DNA of 10,122 nt from DASXMX01 sp036794395 (GCA_036794395.1 DAIRGS010000259.1:1-10122); one strand, 5' to 3'. Shown: positions 1 to 6,718, numbered from the stretch's first letter. Numbers and translations are program-made. The notes: generated by a model not told the origin, from the letters alone.

Positions 1-1037
1 GGGTAAATGCCCTTGGAGGCAATCGAGCGCTCGAGATAGATGAACGCGTCCAGGTGGGCGAAGGCGTTGGCCGGGGCGGGATCGGTGGGGTCGTCGGCGG
101 GGACGTACACCGCCTGCACGGACGTGATGGCCCCGTGCTTGGTGCTGGTGATACGTTCCTGGAGTTCGCCCATTTCGGTGGCCAACGTGGGCTGGTAACC
201 CACGGCGCTGGGCATGCGGCCCAGCAACGCCGACACTTCCGAACCCGCCTGCGTGAATCGGAAAATGTTATCGATGAACAAGAGCGTGTCAGCACCAGTA
301 TCGTCGCGGAAATACTCGGCCATCGTCAGGGCGCTGAGGGCGACGCGGAGGCGGGCGCCGGGGGGTTCGTTCATCTGGCCGAACACCATGACCGTCTGGT
401 CGATGACGTGCTTGCCGGTCTTGCCGATCTCGGCTTCCTGCATTTCGAGCCAGAGGTCGGTGCCTTCGCGGGTGCGTTCGCCGACGCCGGCGAACACGGA
501 GTAACCGCCGTGCTGCTGGGCGATACGGGCGATGAGTTCCTGAATGACCACCGTCTTGCCCAGGCCCGCTCCGCCGAACAGGCCCGACTTGCCGCCGCGA
601 AGGAAGGGGGTGAGGAGGTCGATCACCTTGATGCCGGTCTCGAAGACTTCGGCTTTGGGGGAGAGATCGACGAAGTCCGGCGGCTCGCGGTGGATCGGCC
701 GACGCGTTTCGGCGTTGCAGGGACCGCGGTTATCGATGGGTTCACCCAGAAGGTTGAACACCCGGCCAAGGGTTTCCTTGCCGACCGGGACGGTGACGGG
801 CGAGCCGGTATCGACGGCATCGACGCCGCGCCGCAGGCCATCGGTGGAGCCCAGCGCCACCGCGCGGACGCGGCCGCCGCCCAGGTGCTGCTGGACTTCG
901 CCGGTCAGATTGATGACCAGGCCATCCTGCTCCGAGTGGATTTTAAGGGCGTTGTAGATGGAAGGAAGCTGATCCTCGGGGAACTCGGCGTCGAAAGTCG
1001 AGCCGATGACCTGCGTGATCTTTCCGGTCGCGGGCAT
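1..1037 (-). CDS. atpD: F1F0 ATP synthase subunit beta, 3'-truncated by the window edge
   Basis: Catalytic beta subunit of the F1 head of ATP synthase, which makes ATP from ADP and phosphate at the cytoplasmic face of the membrane. The ATG (complement of 1035-1037) follows GAGGA (complement of 1045-1049) at 7 bases. It reads 345 codons without a stop until the window ends, out of roughly 470 usual, so the C-terminal helical domain is missing here. Visible: N-terminal beta-barrel (about 1-80), P-loop GGAGLGKT (155-162), catalytic Glu in GERTREG (187), MNEPPGAR (222-229), Walker B LLFIDN (252-257), and AFAHLDA followed by IYLERSIASKGIY at the edge. The Val-to-Leu change in the P-loop is one I associate with planctomycete homologues. 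Third positions are mostly C, unlike the G-ending codons of the rightward genes. No atpG lies upstream; the next gene is divergent. Identity is certain; taxonomy is inference. Confidence 0.97.
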   Translation of the reverse strand, partial: MPATGKITQVIGSTFDAEFPEDQLPSIYNALKIHSEQDGLVINLTGEVQQHLGGGRVRAVALGSTDGLRRGVDAVDTGSPVTVPVGKETLGRVFNLLGEPIDNRGPCNAETRRPIHREPPDFVDLSPKAEVFETGIKVIDLLTPFLRGGKSGLFGGAGLGKTVVIQELIARIAQQHGGYSVFAGVGERTREGTDLWLEMQEAEIGKTGKHVIDQTVMVFGQMNEPPGARLRVALSALTMAEYFRDDTGADTLLFIDNIFRFTQAGSEVSALLGRMPSAVGYQPTLATEMGELQERITSTKHGAITSVQAVYVPADDPTDPAPANAFAHLDAFIYLERSIASKGIY

Positions 1038-1073
1038 TGAAGAATCCTCGTCGGTTGAGCCTGTAAAGTGAGT

Positions 1074-1110
1074 AAAAGCCCGCCCCAAGCATGCGAGTCT
1101 TTGGACGGGC
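1074..1110 (-). terminator. GC-rich leader hairpin plus T-run (terminator or attenuator-like)
   Basis: Read on the minus strand, GCCCGTCC (complement of 1103-1110) pairs with GGGCGGGC (complement of 1078-1085) through eight base pairs including one G-U. The loop is 17 bases, and TTTT (complement of 1074-1077) follows directly. This has the form of an intrinsic terminator. It lies about 37 bases before the atpD start and just after the candidate promoter, so it could be an attenuator. It could also be the relic terminator of a former upstream gene. The T-run is short and the loop large, so termination may be weak. Confidence 0.4.
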
Positions 1111-1115
1111 CGGTG

Positions 1116-1143
1116 ATTGTAGAGATACGCATGGCGGTGGCAA
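1116..1143 (-). promoter_or_regulatory. Candidate sigma70-type promoter for atpD
   Basis: On the minus strand TTGCCA (complement of 1138-1143) lies 16 bases before TACAAT (complement of 1116-1121). Each hexamer matches the sigma70 consensus at five of six positions. Transcription would start near 1109, giving a leader of about 70 bases before the atpD ATG. Position and orientation fit atpD starting its own transcript, since no gene precedes it on that strand in this window. This is pattern matching only; a phylum-specific promoter consensus could differ. Confidence 0.4.
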
Positions 1144-1154
1144 GCGGAGGGGGG

Positions 1155-1181
1155 AATGGACAATTGATAATGGACAATTGA
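1155..1181. repeat. Two tandem copies of AATGGACAATTGA
   Basis: The 13-mer AATGGACAATTGA occurs at 1155-1167 and exactly again at 1169-1181, a period of 14 bases. Its complement, TCAATTGTCCATT, is a type of short intergenic repeat I recall from several bacterial genomes. A similar purine-rich stretch at 1222-1251 (GAAAATGGAGAATGG, then AAAATTGAGAATTTT) looks like a diverged relative. Function is unknown; it may be expandable repeat DNA rather than a binding site. Confidence 0.6.
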
Positions 1182-1391
1182 CAACTAATGCGCGGGGGGA
1201 GGCGAGGGGTGGGAGCGAACGGAAAATGGAGAATGGAAAATTGAGAATTTTGCGAAGCTGGGGGACGGCGGGTGGTTCTGCGGGGGTCCGGGAACGCCGG
1301 GTGGGGGATCTGGTTGTGCGGGGCGTTGGGGCGTTTTTGAGGGGGCATCCTTGATCATCATTGAAGGTTACGTGAAGCGCCAGGAGAAGCC

Positions 1392-1419
1392 GTGGCGGCG
1401 CTGGGTACAGCTTTGCCAC
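1392..1419. other. Small two-stem hairpin in the intergenic region
   Basis: GTGGC (1392-1396) pairs with GCCAC (1415-1419), and inside it GCTG (1400-1403) pairs with CAGC (1408-1411) around a GGTA loop. A symmetrical three-base internal loop separates the two stems. No T-run follows on either strand, so it is not an obvious terminator. It lies about 110 bases before the methyltransferase start and could be an operator or a chance structure. Confidence 0.25.
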
Positions 1420-1434
1420 CGGCGTTGGGTGGGG

Positions 1435-1461
1435 TTGGAATGGCCGCGTCTGGTGTAATAT
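1435..1461 (+). promoter_or_regulatory. Weak candidate promoter for the methyltransferase gene
   Basis: TTGGAA (1435-1440) and TAATAT (1456-1461) are separated by 15 bases, shorter than the preferred 17. It is the best AT-containing -10-like site before the start at 1528 and would give a leader of about 60 bases. Proposed from sequence pattern alone, with no support from conservation. Confidence 0.22.
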
Positions 1462-1527
1462 GGGGCGCGCGGGTATTGTTTGGGAGTGCGAGGGGGCGTT
1501 CCTTTTTTTGCGCGGGGAAGCGATTCG

Positions 1528-4500
1528 ATGGCTAAATCGAGGAAGCAAAAGGGGCCGGCCGGGGTGGTCGGGGGGAGCGGCGGGGTTGAGGATTACCGGT
1601 ACCGGTCGGCGAAGCGTAAGAATAATCCGCCGGCGGCGATTGCGTCGGCGGCTCCGGTTCCGGTCATTCCTAAAGCTAAATACGAGTACAACCCGCACCT
1701 TCCGCCGGTATTGCGGTTTGATCAGACAGGTGGGTCGGATGTTCTAGAGACGCGGCTGTCGGTTGCCGCCGAGGCGCGGGTGGCGGAGCTGCTGAAGTTC
1801 ACGGTTTCGCGGGCGCTGACGGCGAGCGAGCGGGAGGAACTGGCGACGTTGATCGCGCAGGCAGCGCATGCACGGGTGGCGGCGGAGCCGTGGCTGGAGT
1901 GGACGGGGAAGCGGGAGAAGAAGTGGTTTGAGGTCGATCCGGTTGCGCTGCACATTCACGAGCGGATCAGCACGCAGGCAATTCTCAAAGTGGCGGCACG
2001 GCAGGATGTGCAGCGGGATTTGTTTGCCGATCCGCAGCAGGCGTATCACGAGGCAGTGCAGTTTTACAAGCACGACATCGACTGGACGAACCGGCTGATC
2101 CTGGGGGATTCGCTGTCGGTGATGAGCAGCCTCGCCAAGCGGGAGGACCTGGCCAGCAAGGTGCAGATGATCTACATCGACCCGCCGTACGGGATTAAGT
2201 TCGCTAGCAATTTTCAGCCGGAGATCGGCAAGCGGGATGTGAAGGACAAGGAGCAGGACCTCACGCGCGAGCCGGAGATGGTGAGGGCGTATCGAGATAC
2301 ATGGAACCTGGGGGTTCACTCATATCTCTCATATTTGCGCGATAGGCTGGTTGTGGCAAGGGAGCTGCTTGCGGATACGGGGTCAATTTTCGTGCAGATT
2401 AGTGATGAGAATCTGCATCGGGTGCGAGATTTACTGGACGAGATCTTTGGTGCATGCAACACCGTCGCAATGATTGTTCAGTCGAAAGCGGGATCAACAA
2501 CGAGCGACTTGATCAGCAACCCGGCTGATTACATTCTTTGGTATGCGAAGGATCGCTCATCTGCAAAATATCGAGCTTTGTATTCGACGAAAGCAAGCGG
2601 CGGAGTTGGGGCATCAAAGTACACTTCAACGGAATCCACCAGCGGGGAGAGACAACCAGGCCTTGATGGCGTCGGCCAAGTTTATCGTCTCGACGCAATC
2701 ACGTCGCAGGGTTTTCGGACGAATACATCTGTGCCGTTCGAGTTTCATGGAAAGACGTTCGAAACCGGCATGACGAAGAATTGGAAAACGACGCTTCCGG
2801 GCATGCGTCGGTTAGACCGGGCCAATCGGATCGAGACGAGCACCGGTAGTCTGAACTACGTTCGATTTATCAATGATTTCCCCGCGATTGAGCTGACGGC
2901 AATTTGGAGTGACATCGGCGGCATCCAAAGTCGGTTGGACAACAAAGTATATGTAGTGCAAACGCCAACCGAAGCAATAAAGCGTTGCCTTCTTATGACC
3001 ACTGACCCTGGCGATCTCGTTTTTGATCCGACCTGCGGCAGCGGGACGACTGCATATGCGGCTGAACAATGGGGCCGGCGCTGGATCACGGTCGATACAT
3101 CGCGCGTCGCTTTGTCGATTGCCCGTCAGCGTTTGCTGACGGCAAAGTTCGATTACTACAAGAACAAGCCGACACCCGGTGCGTCGCCGAACGATCCAAA
3201 CGGCAATCCGGCGAAAGGATTCCTGTACAAGACGGTTCCGCACGTCACGCTCAAGAGCATCGCGCAGAACGTCGCGCTTGATTCAATTTTCGCAAAGCAC
3301 GAACCGATTTTGGACGAGAAGCTCAAGGCGGCGAACGCGGCGTTGGCGAAGGTGAGCGGCGAGTTGCGACAGAAATTGGAAGGGAAGCTGCTGGCCAAGC
3401 AGCGTAACGAGGGGAAGAAGGCGATAACGGACGCGGACCGGCGGCGGTGGCTTTTGCCGCCGGAGAATCGAGATCGGAGCGCGGAGGCGAAGAAGCGCGC
3501 GACGGTCGATCTGGATGCGAAGCATTGGTATCCATGGGAAGTACCGTTTGATGCGGATCCGGATTGGCCGAAGGCGTTGGCCGATGCGGTGATGGAGTAT
3601 CGGAAGGCGTGGCGGGCGAAGATGGATGAGGTGAACGGGGTGATCGCGGCGAGCGCGGAGCAGGAAGAGTTGGTGGATCAGCCGGAGGTGGTGCGCGGCG
3701 TGACGCGGGTGAGCGGGCCGTTCACGGTGGAGGCGGTGCAGCCGCCGGAGATGAGTTTGGGAGATCTGGCGGGGACGATTGAGTTTGAGGGAGCGCCGGA
3801 TGAGGTGGGACCTGTGTTCGCGGTGAAACCGGTCGTGAACGGAGTGGGACATACGCCGCAGGACATCGCGGCGTATCTGGACAAGATGATCAAGCTGTTG
3901 AAGCTGGATGGGGTTCGGTTCCCGAACAACAAGCAAATGAGCTTTACGCGGCTGGAGGCGATTTACGAGAGCCGGGCGGGGCAGGGGATGTTTCACGCGG
4001 AGGGACGGTGGGTGAACGCGGGGGATGTGGATGGGGAGCCGGACGGGGACGCGACGGTGGGGGTGGTGATCGGGCCGCAATATGGGCCGGTGACGGCGGC
4101 GATGGTGGACAACCTGATAAAGCCGGCCAGCAGACGGTATGACGACCTGGTAGTGGCGGCGTTCAGTTTCGACGCGGCGGCGGTCGCGATATTGACGGAA
4201 GACCCGCATTTGAAATTGAGATTGCACATCGCGCACATCCGGCCTGACGTGAACCCGGCGATGGAAGGGCTGCTGAAGGATTCGCCGGGCGGGCAGTTGT
4301 TTACGGTGTTTGGGCTGCCGCGGATTGGCGTGAGCGGGCCGGACGGGGATGGGATGTATCAGGTGACGATGGAAGGGGTGGATATATACGATCCGGTGAA
4401 TAACACGATCCAGAGCAGCGGGGCGGACAAGGTGGCGGCGTGGTTTCTGGATGGGGATTATGACGGGCGGACGTTCTGCGTGACGCAGGCGTTTTTCCCG

Positions 4501-4677
4501 GATCGGTCGGCGTGGGAGAAGCTGGCGCGGGCGCTGGGGGGCACAGTTGACCCGGAAAGGTTCGAGGCATTCAGCGGGACGACAAGCCTGCCGTTCGCGG
4601 CGGGGAAGCATAAGCGGGTGGCGGTGAAGGTGATTGATCCGCGGGGGAATGAGGTGATGACGGTGCAGGGGATCTAA
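1528..4677 (+). CDS. Type III-like (Mod) adenine-specific DNA methyltransferase with long C-terminal extension
   Basis: Predicted S-adenosylmethionine-dependent DNA N6-adenine methyltransferase, the modification half of a type III-like restriction system. I chose the ATG at 1528 because GGGGAAG (1514-1520) sits 7 bases before it; an in-frame ATG at 1480 lacks such a site. The product is 1049 aa. A basic N-terminus (MAKSRKQK) precedes motif IV, DPPYGI (Asp218-Tyr221). The FVQISDEN segment follows, and motif I, DPTCGSGT (500-507), comes after the specificity region. This IV-before-I order is the beta class used by type III Mod proteins. Residues about 620-1049 carry no methyltransferase motif and make the protein much longer than EcoP15I-type Mod (about 640 aa). 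Bases 2285-3300 fall to about 42-50% GC against 70% or more on either side, suggesting a swapped specificity domain. It presumably acts with the helicase-nuclease at 6950. The class is well supported; the target site is unknown. Confidence 0.93.
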   Translation: MAKSRKQKGPAGVVGGSGGVEDYRYRSAKRKNNPPAAIASAAPVPVIPKAKYEYNPHLPPVLRFDQTGGSDVLETRLSVAAEARVAELLKFTVSRALTASEREELATLIAQAAHARVAAEPWLEWTGKREKKWFEVDPVALHIHERISTQAILKVAARQDVQRDLFADPQQAYHEAVQFYKHDIDWTNRLILGDSLSVMSSLAKREDLASKVQMIYIDPPYGIKFASNFQPEIGKRDVKDKEQDLTREPEMVRAYRDTWNLGVHSYLSYLRDRLVVARELLADTGSIFVQISDENLHRVRDLLDEIFGACNTVAMIVQSKAGSTTSDLISNPADYILWYAKDRSSAKYRALYSTKASGGVGASKYTSTESTSGERQPGLDGVGQVYRLDAITSQGFRTNTSVPFEFHGKTFETGMTKNWKTTLPGMRRLDRANRIETSTGSLNYVRFINDFPAIELTAIWSDIGGIQSRLDNKVYVVQTPTEAIKRCLLMTTDPGDLVFDPTCGSGTTAYAAEQWGRRWITVDTSRVALSIARQRLLTAKFDYYKNKPTPGASPNDPNGNPAKGFLYKTVPHVTLKSIAQNVALDSIFAKHEPILDEKLKAANAALAKVSGELRQKLEGKLLAKQRNEGKKAITDADRRRWLLPPENRDRSAEAKKRATVDLDAKHWYPWEVPFDADPDWPKALADAVMEYRKAWRAKMDEVNGVIAASAEQEELVDQPEVVRGVTRVSGPFTVEAVQPPEMSLGDLAGTIEFEGAPDEVGPVFAVKPVVNGVGHTPQDIAAYLDKMIKLLKLDGVRFPNNKQMSFTRLEAIYESRAGQGMFHAEGRWVNAGDVDGEPDGDATVGVVIGPQYGPVTAAMVDNLIKPASRRYDDLVVAAFSFDAAAVAILTEDPHLKLRLHIAHIRPDVNPAMEGLLKDSPGGQLFTVFGLPRIGVSGPDGDGMYQVTMEGVDIYDPVNNTIQSSGADKVAAWFLDGDYDGRTFCVTQAFFPDRSAWEKLARALGGTVDPERFEAFSGTTSLPFAAGKHKRVAVKVIDPRGNEVMTVQGI

Positions 4678-4685
4678 ATGGCCGT

Positions 4686-4929
4686 GCGCGATTCCGCGTT
4701 TCGTGACATGGGGCTTCCAGCCCATGATCGAGGGAGTTGACCATCAGCGACGGGTTAGATGTGGGAAAACCAAGTTTCGACAGTTGGACAACCTTCTGAA
4801 TCTGCCCCCAGAAAATGCCACCTCCGGCAAGTTGGTTTTCCCACATCTCACCCGCCGCCGGACCCGAAGCGTCCCCGACCACGGCCTGGAAGGCCCGTGC
4901 CACTTAAAAACAATGGCGCGGAATCGCGC
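4686..4929. repeat. Imperfect 244-bp inverted-repeat element (REPIN- or MITE-like)
   Basis: The two halves of this gap are complementary. The outer 13 bases GCGCGATTCCGCG (4686-4698) are matched exactly by the complement of 4917-4929. The inner arms 4749-4776 and 4829-4856 match over 28 bases with three mismatches, including a perfect 16-mer GATGTGGGAAAACCAA (4758-4773 against 4832-4847). Between them each half has its own small palindrome around a CTTCCAG core: 4707-4726 in the left half and 4880-4899 in the right. The 52-base centre (4777-4828) is unique. A further stem, GGCGCG/CGCGCC with a GAAT loop, lies at 4915-4930. Two inverted copies of a hairpin unit match a REPIN; the ends match a MITE. 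There is no transposase and I see no clear target-site duplication. As RNA it would fold strongly between the methyltransferase and ATPase genes. Confidence 0.72.
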
Positions 4930-4958
4930 CCAGTCATTTAGAATGCAACAGGAGTTTT

Positions 4959-6059
4959 ATGGCAGATAATCACCTCAAGAAGTTGACTCTGAAGAATTTC
5001 AGCGTTTTCAAAAGCGCGACGTTCAATTTCGCCTCCGGTATTAATATCATCATCGGTGAAAACGGCACCGGCAAGACCCATCTTTTAAAGTTGCTCTACT
5101 CGATGCTTAAGCCGTTCGACGCAACGCAATCTCTTCCCGAAGAAACTCCCGTGGAGATGAAGGCGCGATTCAACGCGAAGCTGTTGGCCGTGTTTCGTCC
5201 CGATGATCGGCAACCGGGTCGGCTTGTGACAAACGCGAGAGGAGTTCACGGCGCCAACGCCCGGCTCGAGTACAACCGCAATCTATTTGTCGACTTTGAC
5301 ATCACGTCGGATGGCAAACTACGACCGCTGCGCCGAAGTTTTAAGGTCACGCCGTCTTCGCTCTTTGTTCCACCGCGGGAGGCATTGGCGATGTACGAGG
5401 GCTTTACCTCGGCATATGAGAAGCGAGAGCTGTCTTTTGACGAAACGTATTATGACTTTTGCAAGGCGCTGTCAGCGTCGCCGCTTAAGGGCGAAGCAAA
5501 AAAAAAGGTGGAAGATCTACTCAAGGAGTTAGAGTCTCTGATTGGAGGAAAGCTAAAGAAGCGTGGTGGAAGATTCTACCTGGAACAAGAAGGACACGAC
5601 GATGTTGAGGCTCATATGCTGGCGGAGGGCCTTCGAAAGGTGGGGAGCCTGTATCGACTCATTGGGAATGGCGGCCTCGCGCCCGACAGCATTCTTTTTA
5701 TGGATGAACTTGAGGCCGGTCTAAATCCAAGGCTGATTTCAAGGCTCGTCAGAATTCTTCATGTGCTGGCTGGGAGAAATATTCAAATCTTCATCGCCAC
5801 GCATGATTTTCTGCTTTCCCAGGAGTTGTCACTCGCCGCTGAATATCGAACAAAGCCGGAAGTTTCGATTCGATTTTTCGCCTTGTCTCGTGACGAGGAA
5901 GGGGGCGTGACGCCGCAGTCTGGGGATACGCTTGCGGACCTGATTGATAATCCAATTTTGGAGGAGTTCGCGGCCCACTACGACCGGGAACAGGATCTTT
6001 TTCGGCGGCTACCAGCCGGAGCTGGACAGGGGAAGGGCAATGGCAAGAAAGCTCATTGA
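4959..6059 (+). CDS. SMC/ABC-like AAA family ATPase
   Basis: Predicted ATP-hydrolysing component of a defence-type ATPase-nuclease pair, 366 aa, soluble. The start at 4959 has AGGAG (4950-4954) four bases upstream, a slightly short spacing. Seen: an N-terminal strand set typical of this group (LTLKNFSVFKSATFNF), Walker A GENGTGKT (33-40), FVPPREALAM (137-146), a signature-like LAEGLRKVGS (221-230), Walker B ILFMDE (245-250) and the H-loop IATHDFLL (His282). This order is that of RecF/SMC/OLD-like ATPases (AAA_15/AAA_21 type). There is no TOPRIM or other nuclease domain fused to it; a short hydrophilic tail ends the protein. Nine consecutive A bases (5498-5506, codons 180-183) form a slip-prone run between Walker A and B. 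GC is about 42-45% in samples, far lower than in the flanking Mod and Res genes. It overlaps the nuclease-like gene by 20 bases, so the two are probably translated together. Confidence 0.88.
   Translation: MADNHLKKLTLKNFSVFKSATFNFASGINIIIGENGTGKTHLLKLLYSMLKPFDATQSLPEETPVEMKARFNAKLLAVFRPDDRQPGRLVTNARGVHGANARLEYNRNLFVDFDITSDGKLRPLRRSFKVTPSSLFVPPREALAMYEGFTSAYEKRELSFDETYYDFCKALSASPLKGEAKKKVEDLLKELESLIGGKLKKRGGRFYLEQEGHDDVEAHMLAEGLRKVGSLYRLIGNGGLAPDSILFMDELEAGLNPRLISRLVRILHVLAGRNIQIFIATHDFLLSQELSLAAEYRTKPEVSIRFFALSRDEEGGVTPQSGDTLADLIDNPILEEFAAHYDREQDLFRRLPAGAGQGKGNGKKAH
5498..5506 (+). other. A9 homopolymer inside the ATPase gene
   Basis: Nine A bases span codons for Ala180, Lys181, Lys182 and Lys183. 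Reading on after loss of one A gives a stop within about ten codons; gain of one A gives a stop within about 40 codons. Either event removes the signature, Walker B and H-loop. The run could therefore act as an on/off or transcriptional-slippage site, or be a chance Lys run in an AT-richer gene. Confidence 0.5.
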
Positions 6060-6624
6060 AGGGGACGTTGAATTCACATTCGGTGATTCCTGGATCGTGG
6101 AGAAGTATGACGATCACGCGGAAACTCGGCCGGTTGTTGGAGTTGTTGAGAACCGAAAAGCGGTGGATTTCGTGGGTATTGCCGAGGAGATCGCATTTCT
6201 CATTGAGGTAAAGGACTATCGCGGGCATCGAATCGAAAACAAACCAAAAACCAACGGCGCGCTAGTGACCGTGATTGCCCAAAAGGTGTACGACACGATT
6301 ACGGGCCTTTTGCTCACGCATCGTCGTGCTCCAGAAACGCAGTTGTGGCGTGATGCGCTTGGCGCGTGTCGGCGGCCAGGTGGAGATATCCGCGTGGTCG
6401 TATGGTTGGAAGACGACGCTCTATTCAGAAGAACTGAACCAAATCGGAAAAGCGCCGCATGGATTTTTACGGCGAAGTTGAAGTCGGCGCTCAAATGGTT
6501 CCCCGGCAAGGTGTTGGTTGTAAATCGTGATTTCAATTCCGGAGGGCTGCCGGACGTTATTGTAAACAACCTCGCGGGCGCGGTCGGGCACCACAAGATC
6601 GTTGCGAAAGGGTCTAAAAAGTGA
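6040..6624 (+). CDS. PD-(D/E)XK nuclease-like protein, partner of the ATPase
   Basis: 194-aa soluble protein that I take to be the effector of the upstream ATPase. The start at 6040 has AGGGG (6028-6032) seven bases before it and lies inside the last codons of the ATPase gene (20-base overlap), the usual sign of translational coupling. An ATG further upstream at 5944 in the same frame would overlap the ATPase by 116 bases and adds no recognisable sequence. The core shows AVDFV (Asp43) followed by FLIEVKDYRG with Glu56 and Lys58. That D, then E-x-K on adjacent strands, is the active-site pattern of the PD-(D/E)XK superfamily, and a helix with Gln81 (VIAQKVYDTI) follows. The rest gives beta strands (RVVVWLED, KVLVVNRDF) expected of such a fold. 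I know no formal family name. Nuclease activity is inferred from motif and context, and a non-catalytic role remains possible. Confidence 0.72.
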   Translation: MARKLIEGDVEFTFGDSWIVEKYDDHAETRPVVGVVENRKAVDFVGIAEEIAFLIEVKDYRGHRIENKPKTNGALVTVIAQKVYDTITGLLLTHRRAPETQLWRDALGACRRPGGDIRVVVWLEDDALFRRTEPNRKSAAWIFTAKLKSALKWFPGKVLVVNRDFNSGGLPDVIVNNLAGAVGHHKIVAKGSKK

Positions 6625-6650
6625 TTTTTCAGTTTTCGGGGATTTCCGTT

Positions 6651-6692
6651 CGCTGTTGAACACGATTTTGCGCGGAAGGTGAAGCAACAGCG
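6651..6692. other. 8-bp inverted repeat in the gap before the small gene
   Basis: CGCTGTTG (6651-6658) is the exact complement of CAACAGCG (6685-6692), with a 26-base loop. No T-run follows, so it is not a standard terminator. It lies in the only gap (94 bases) between the nuclease-like gene and the 72-aa gene. It might mark the edge of an inserted module or regulate the downstream genes, or be chance. Confidence 0.2.
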
Positions 6693-6718
6693 GTTCTGAC
6701 ATTTGAAGGAAATTGTTT

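Larger units (their letters stand above)
1038..1527. other. Divergent intergenic region between atpD and the methyltransferase gene
   Basis: No convincing gene lies in these 490 bases. Open frames exist on both strands because the sequence is G-rich, but they lack ribosome sites, run through repeats or overlap atpD. It holds the atpD promoter and leader hairpin (1074-1143), AATTG-type direct repeats (1155-1181), a related A-rich stretch (1222-1251), a small hairpin (1392-1419) and a weak candidate promoter toward the methyltransferase (1435-1461). The part from about 1250 to 1350 is very G-rich on the plus strand; I see nothing specific in it. Confidence 0.7.

Noticed and set aside
54..1040. 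328-aa open frame on the plus strand
   Set aside because: It is the antisense shadow of atpD; the opposite strand gives a full match to ATP synthase beta with all nucleotide-binding motifs.
1480..1527. Upstream ATG at 1480 as the methyltransferase start
   Set aside because: No good ribosome site precedes it and the added 16 residues are unlike the rest; the ATG at 1528 has GGGGAAG at seven bases.
905..1698. Overlapping minus-strand frames of 147 and 251 aa across the intergenic region
   Set aside because: They are Pro/Arg/Ser-rich, run through the repeats and into atpD or the methyltransferase gene, and lack ribosome sites.
3283..4725. 480-aa open frame on the minus strand
   Set aside because: Its product is a low-complexity His/Arg/Pro-rich sequence, as expected from the complement of G-ended codons in the methyltransferase gene, and it has no domain motif.
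4933..4944. TAGAAT at 4939-4944 as the -10 of a promoter for the ATPase gene
   Set aside because: No -35-like hexamer lies at a suitable distance; the upstream bases belong to the GC-rich stem of the repeat element.
4571..4969. Small frames on both strands crossing the inverted-repeat element
   Set aside because: They are translations of the repeat arms and overlap real genes; nothing suggests they are expressed.
4959..6624. PARIS (AriA/AriB) or Gabija identity for the ATPase module
   Set aside because: The second protein shows a PD-(D/E)XK pattern rather than TOPRIM or UvrD-like motifs, and the ATPase has no fused TOPRIM domain.
4959..6624. Septu (PtuA/PtuB) identity for the ATPase module
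   Set aside because: The small protein lacks an HNH motif; only the ATPase-plus-nuclease logic is shared.
6616..6629. AAAAA-GTGA-TTTTT palindrome over the stop codon of the nuclease-like gene
   Set aside because: Five A-T pairs with a four-base loop are too weak for a terminator and such runs are expected by chance.
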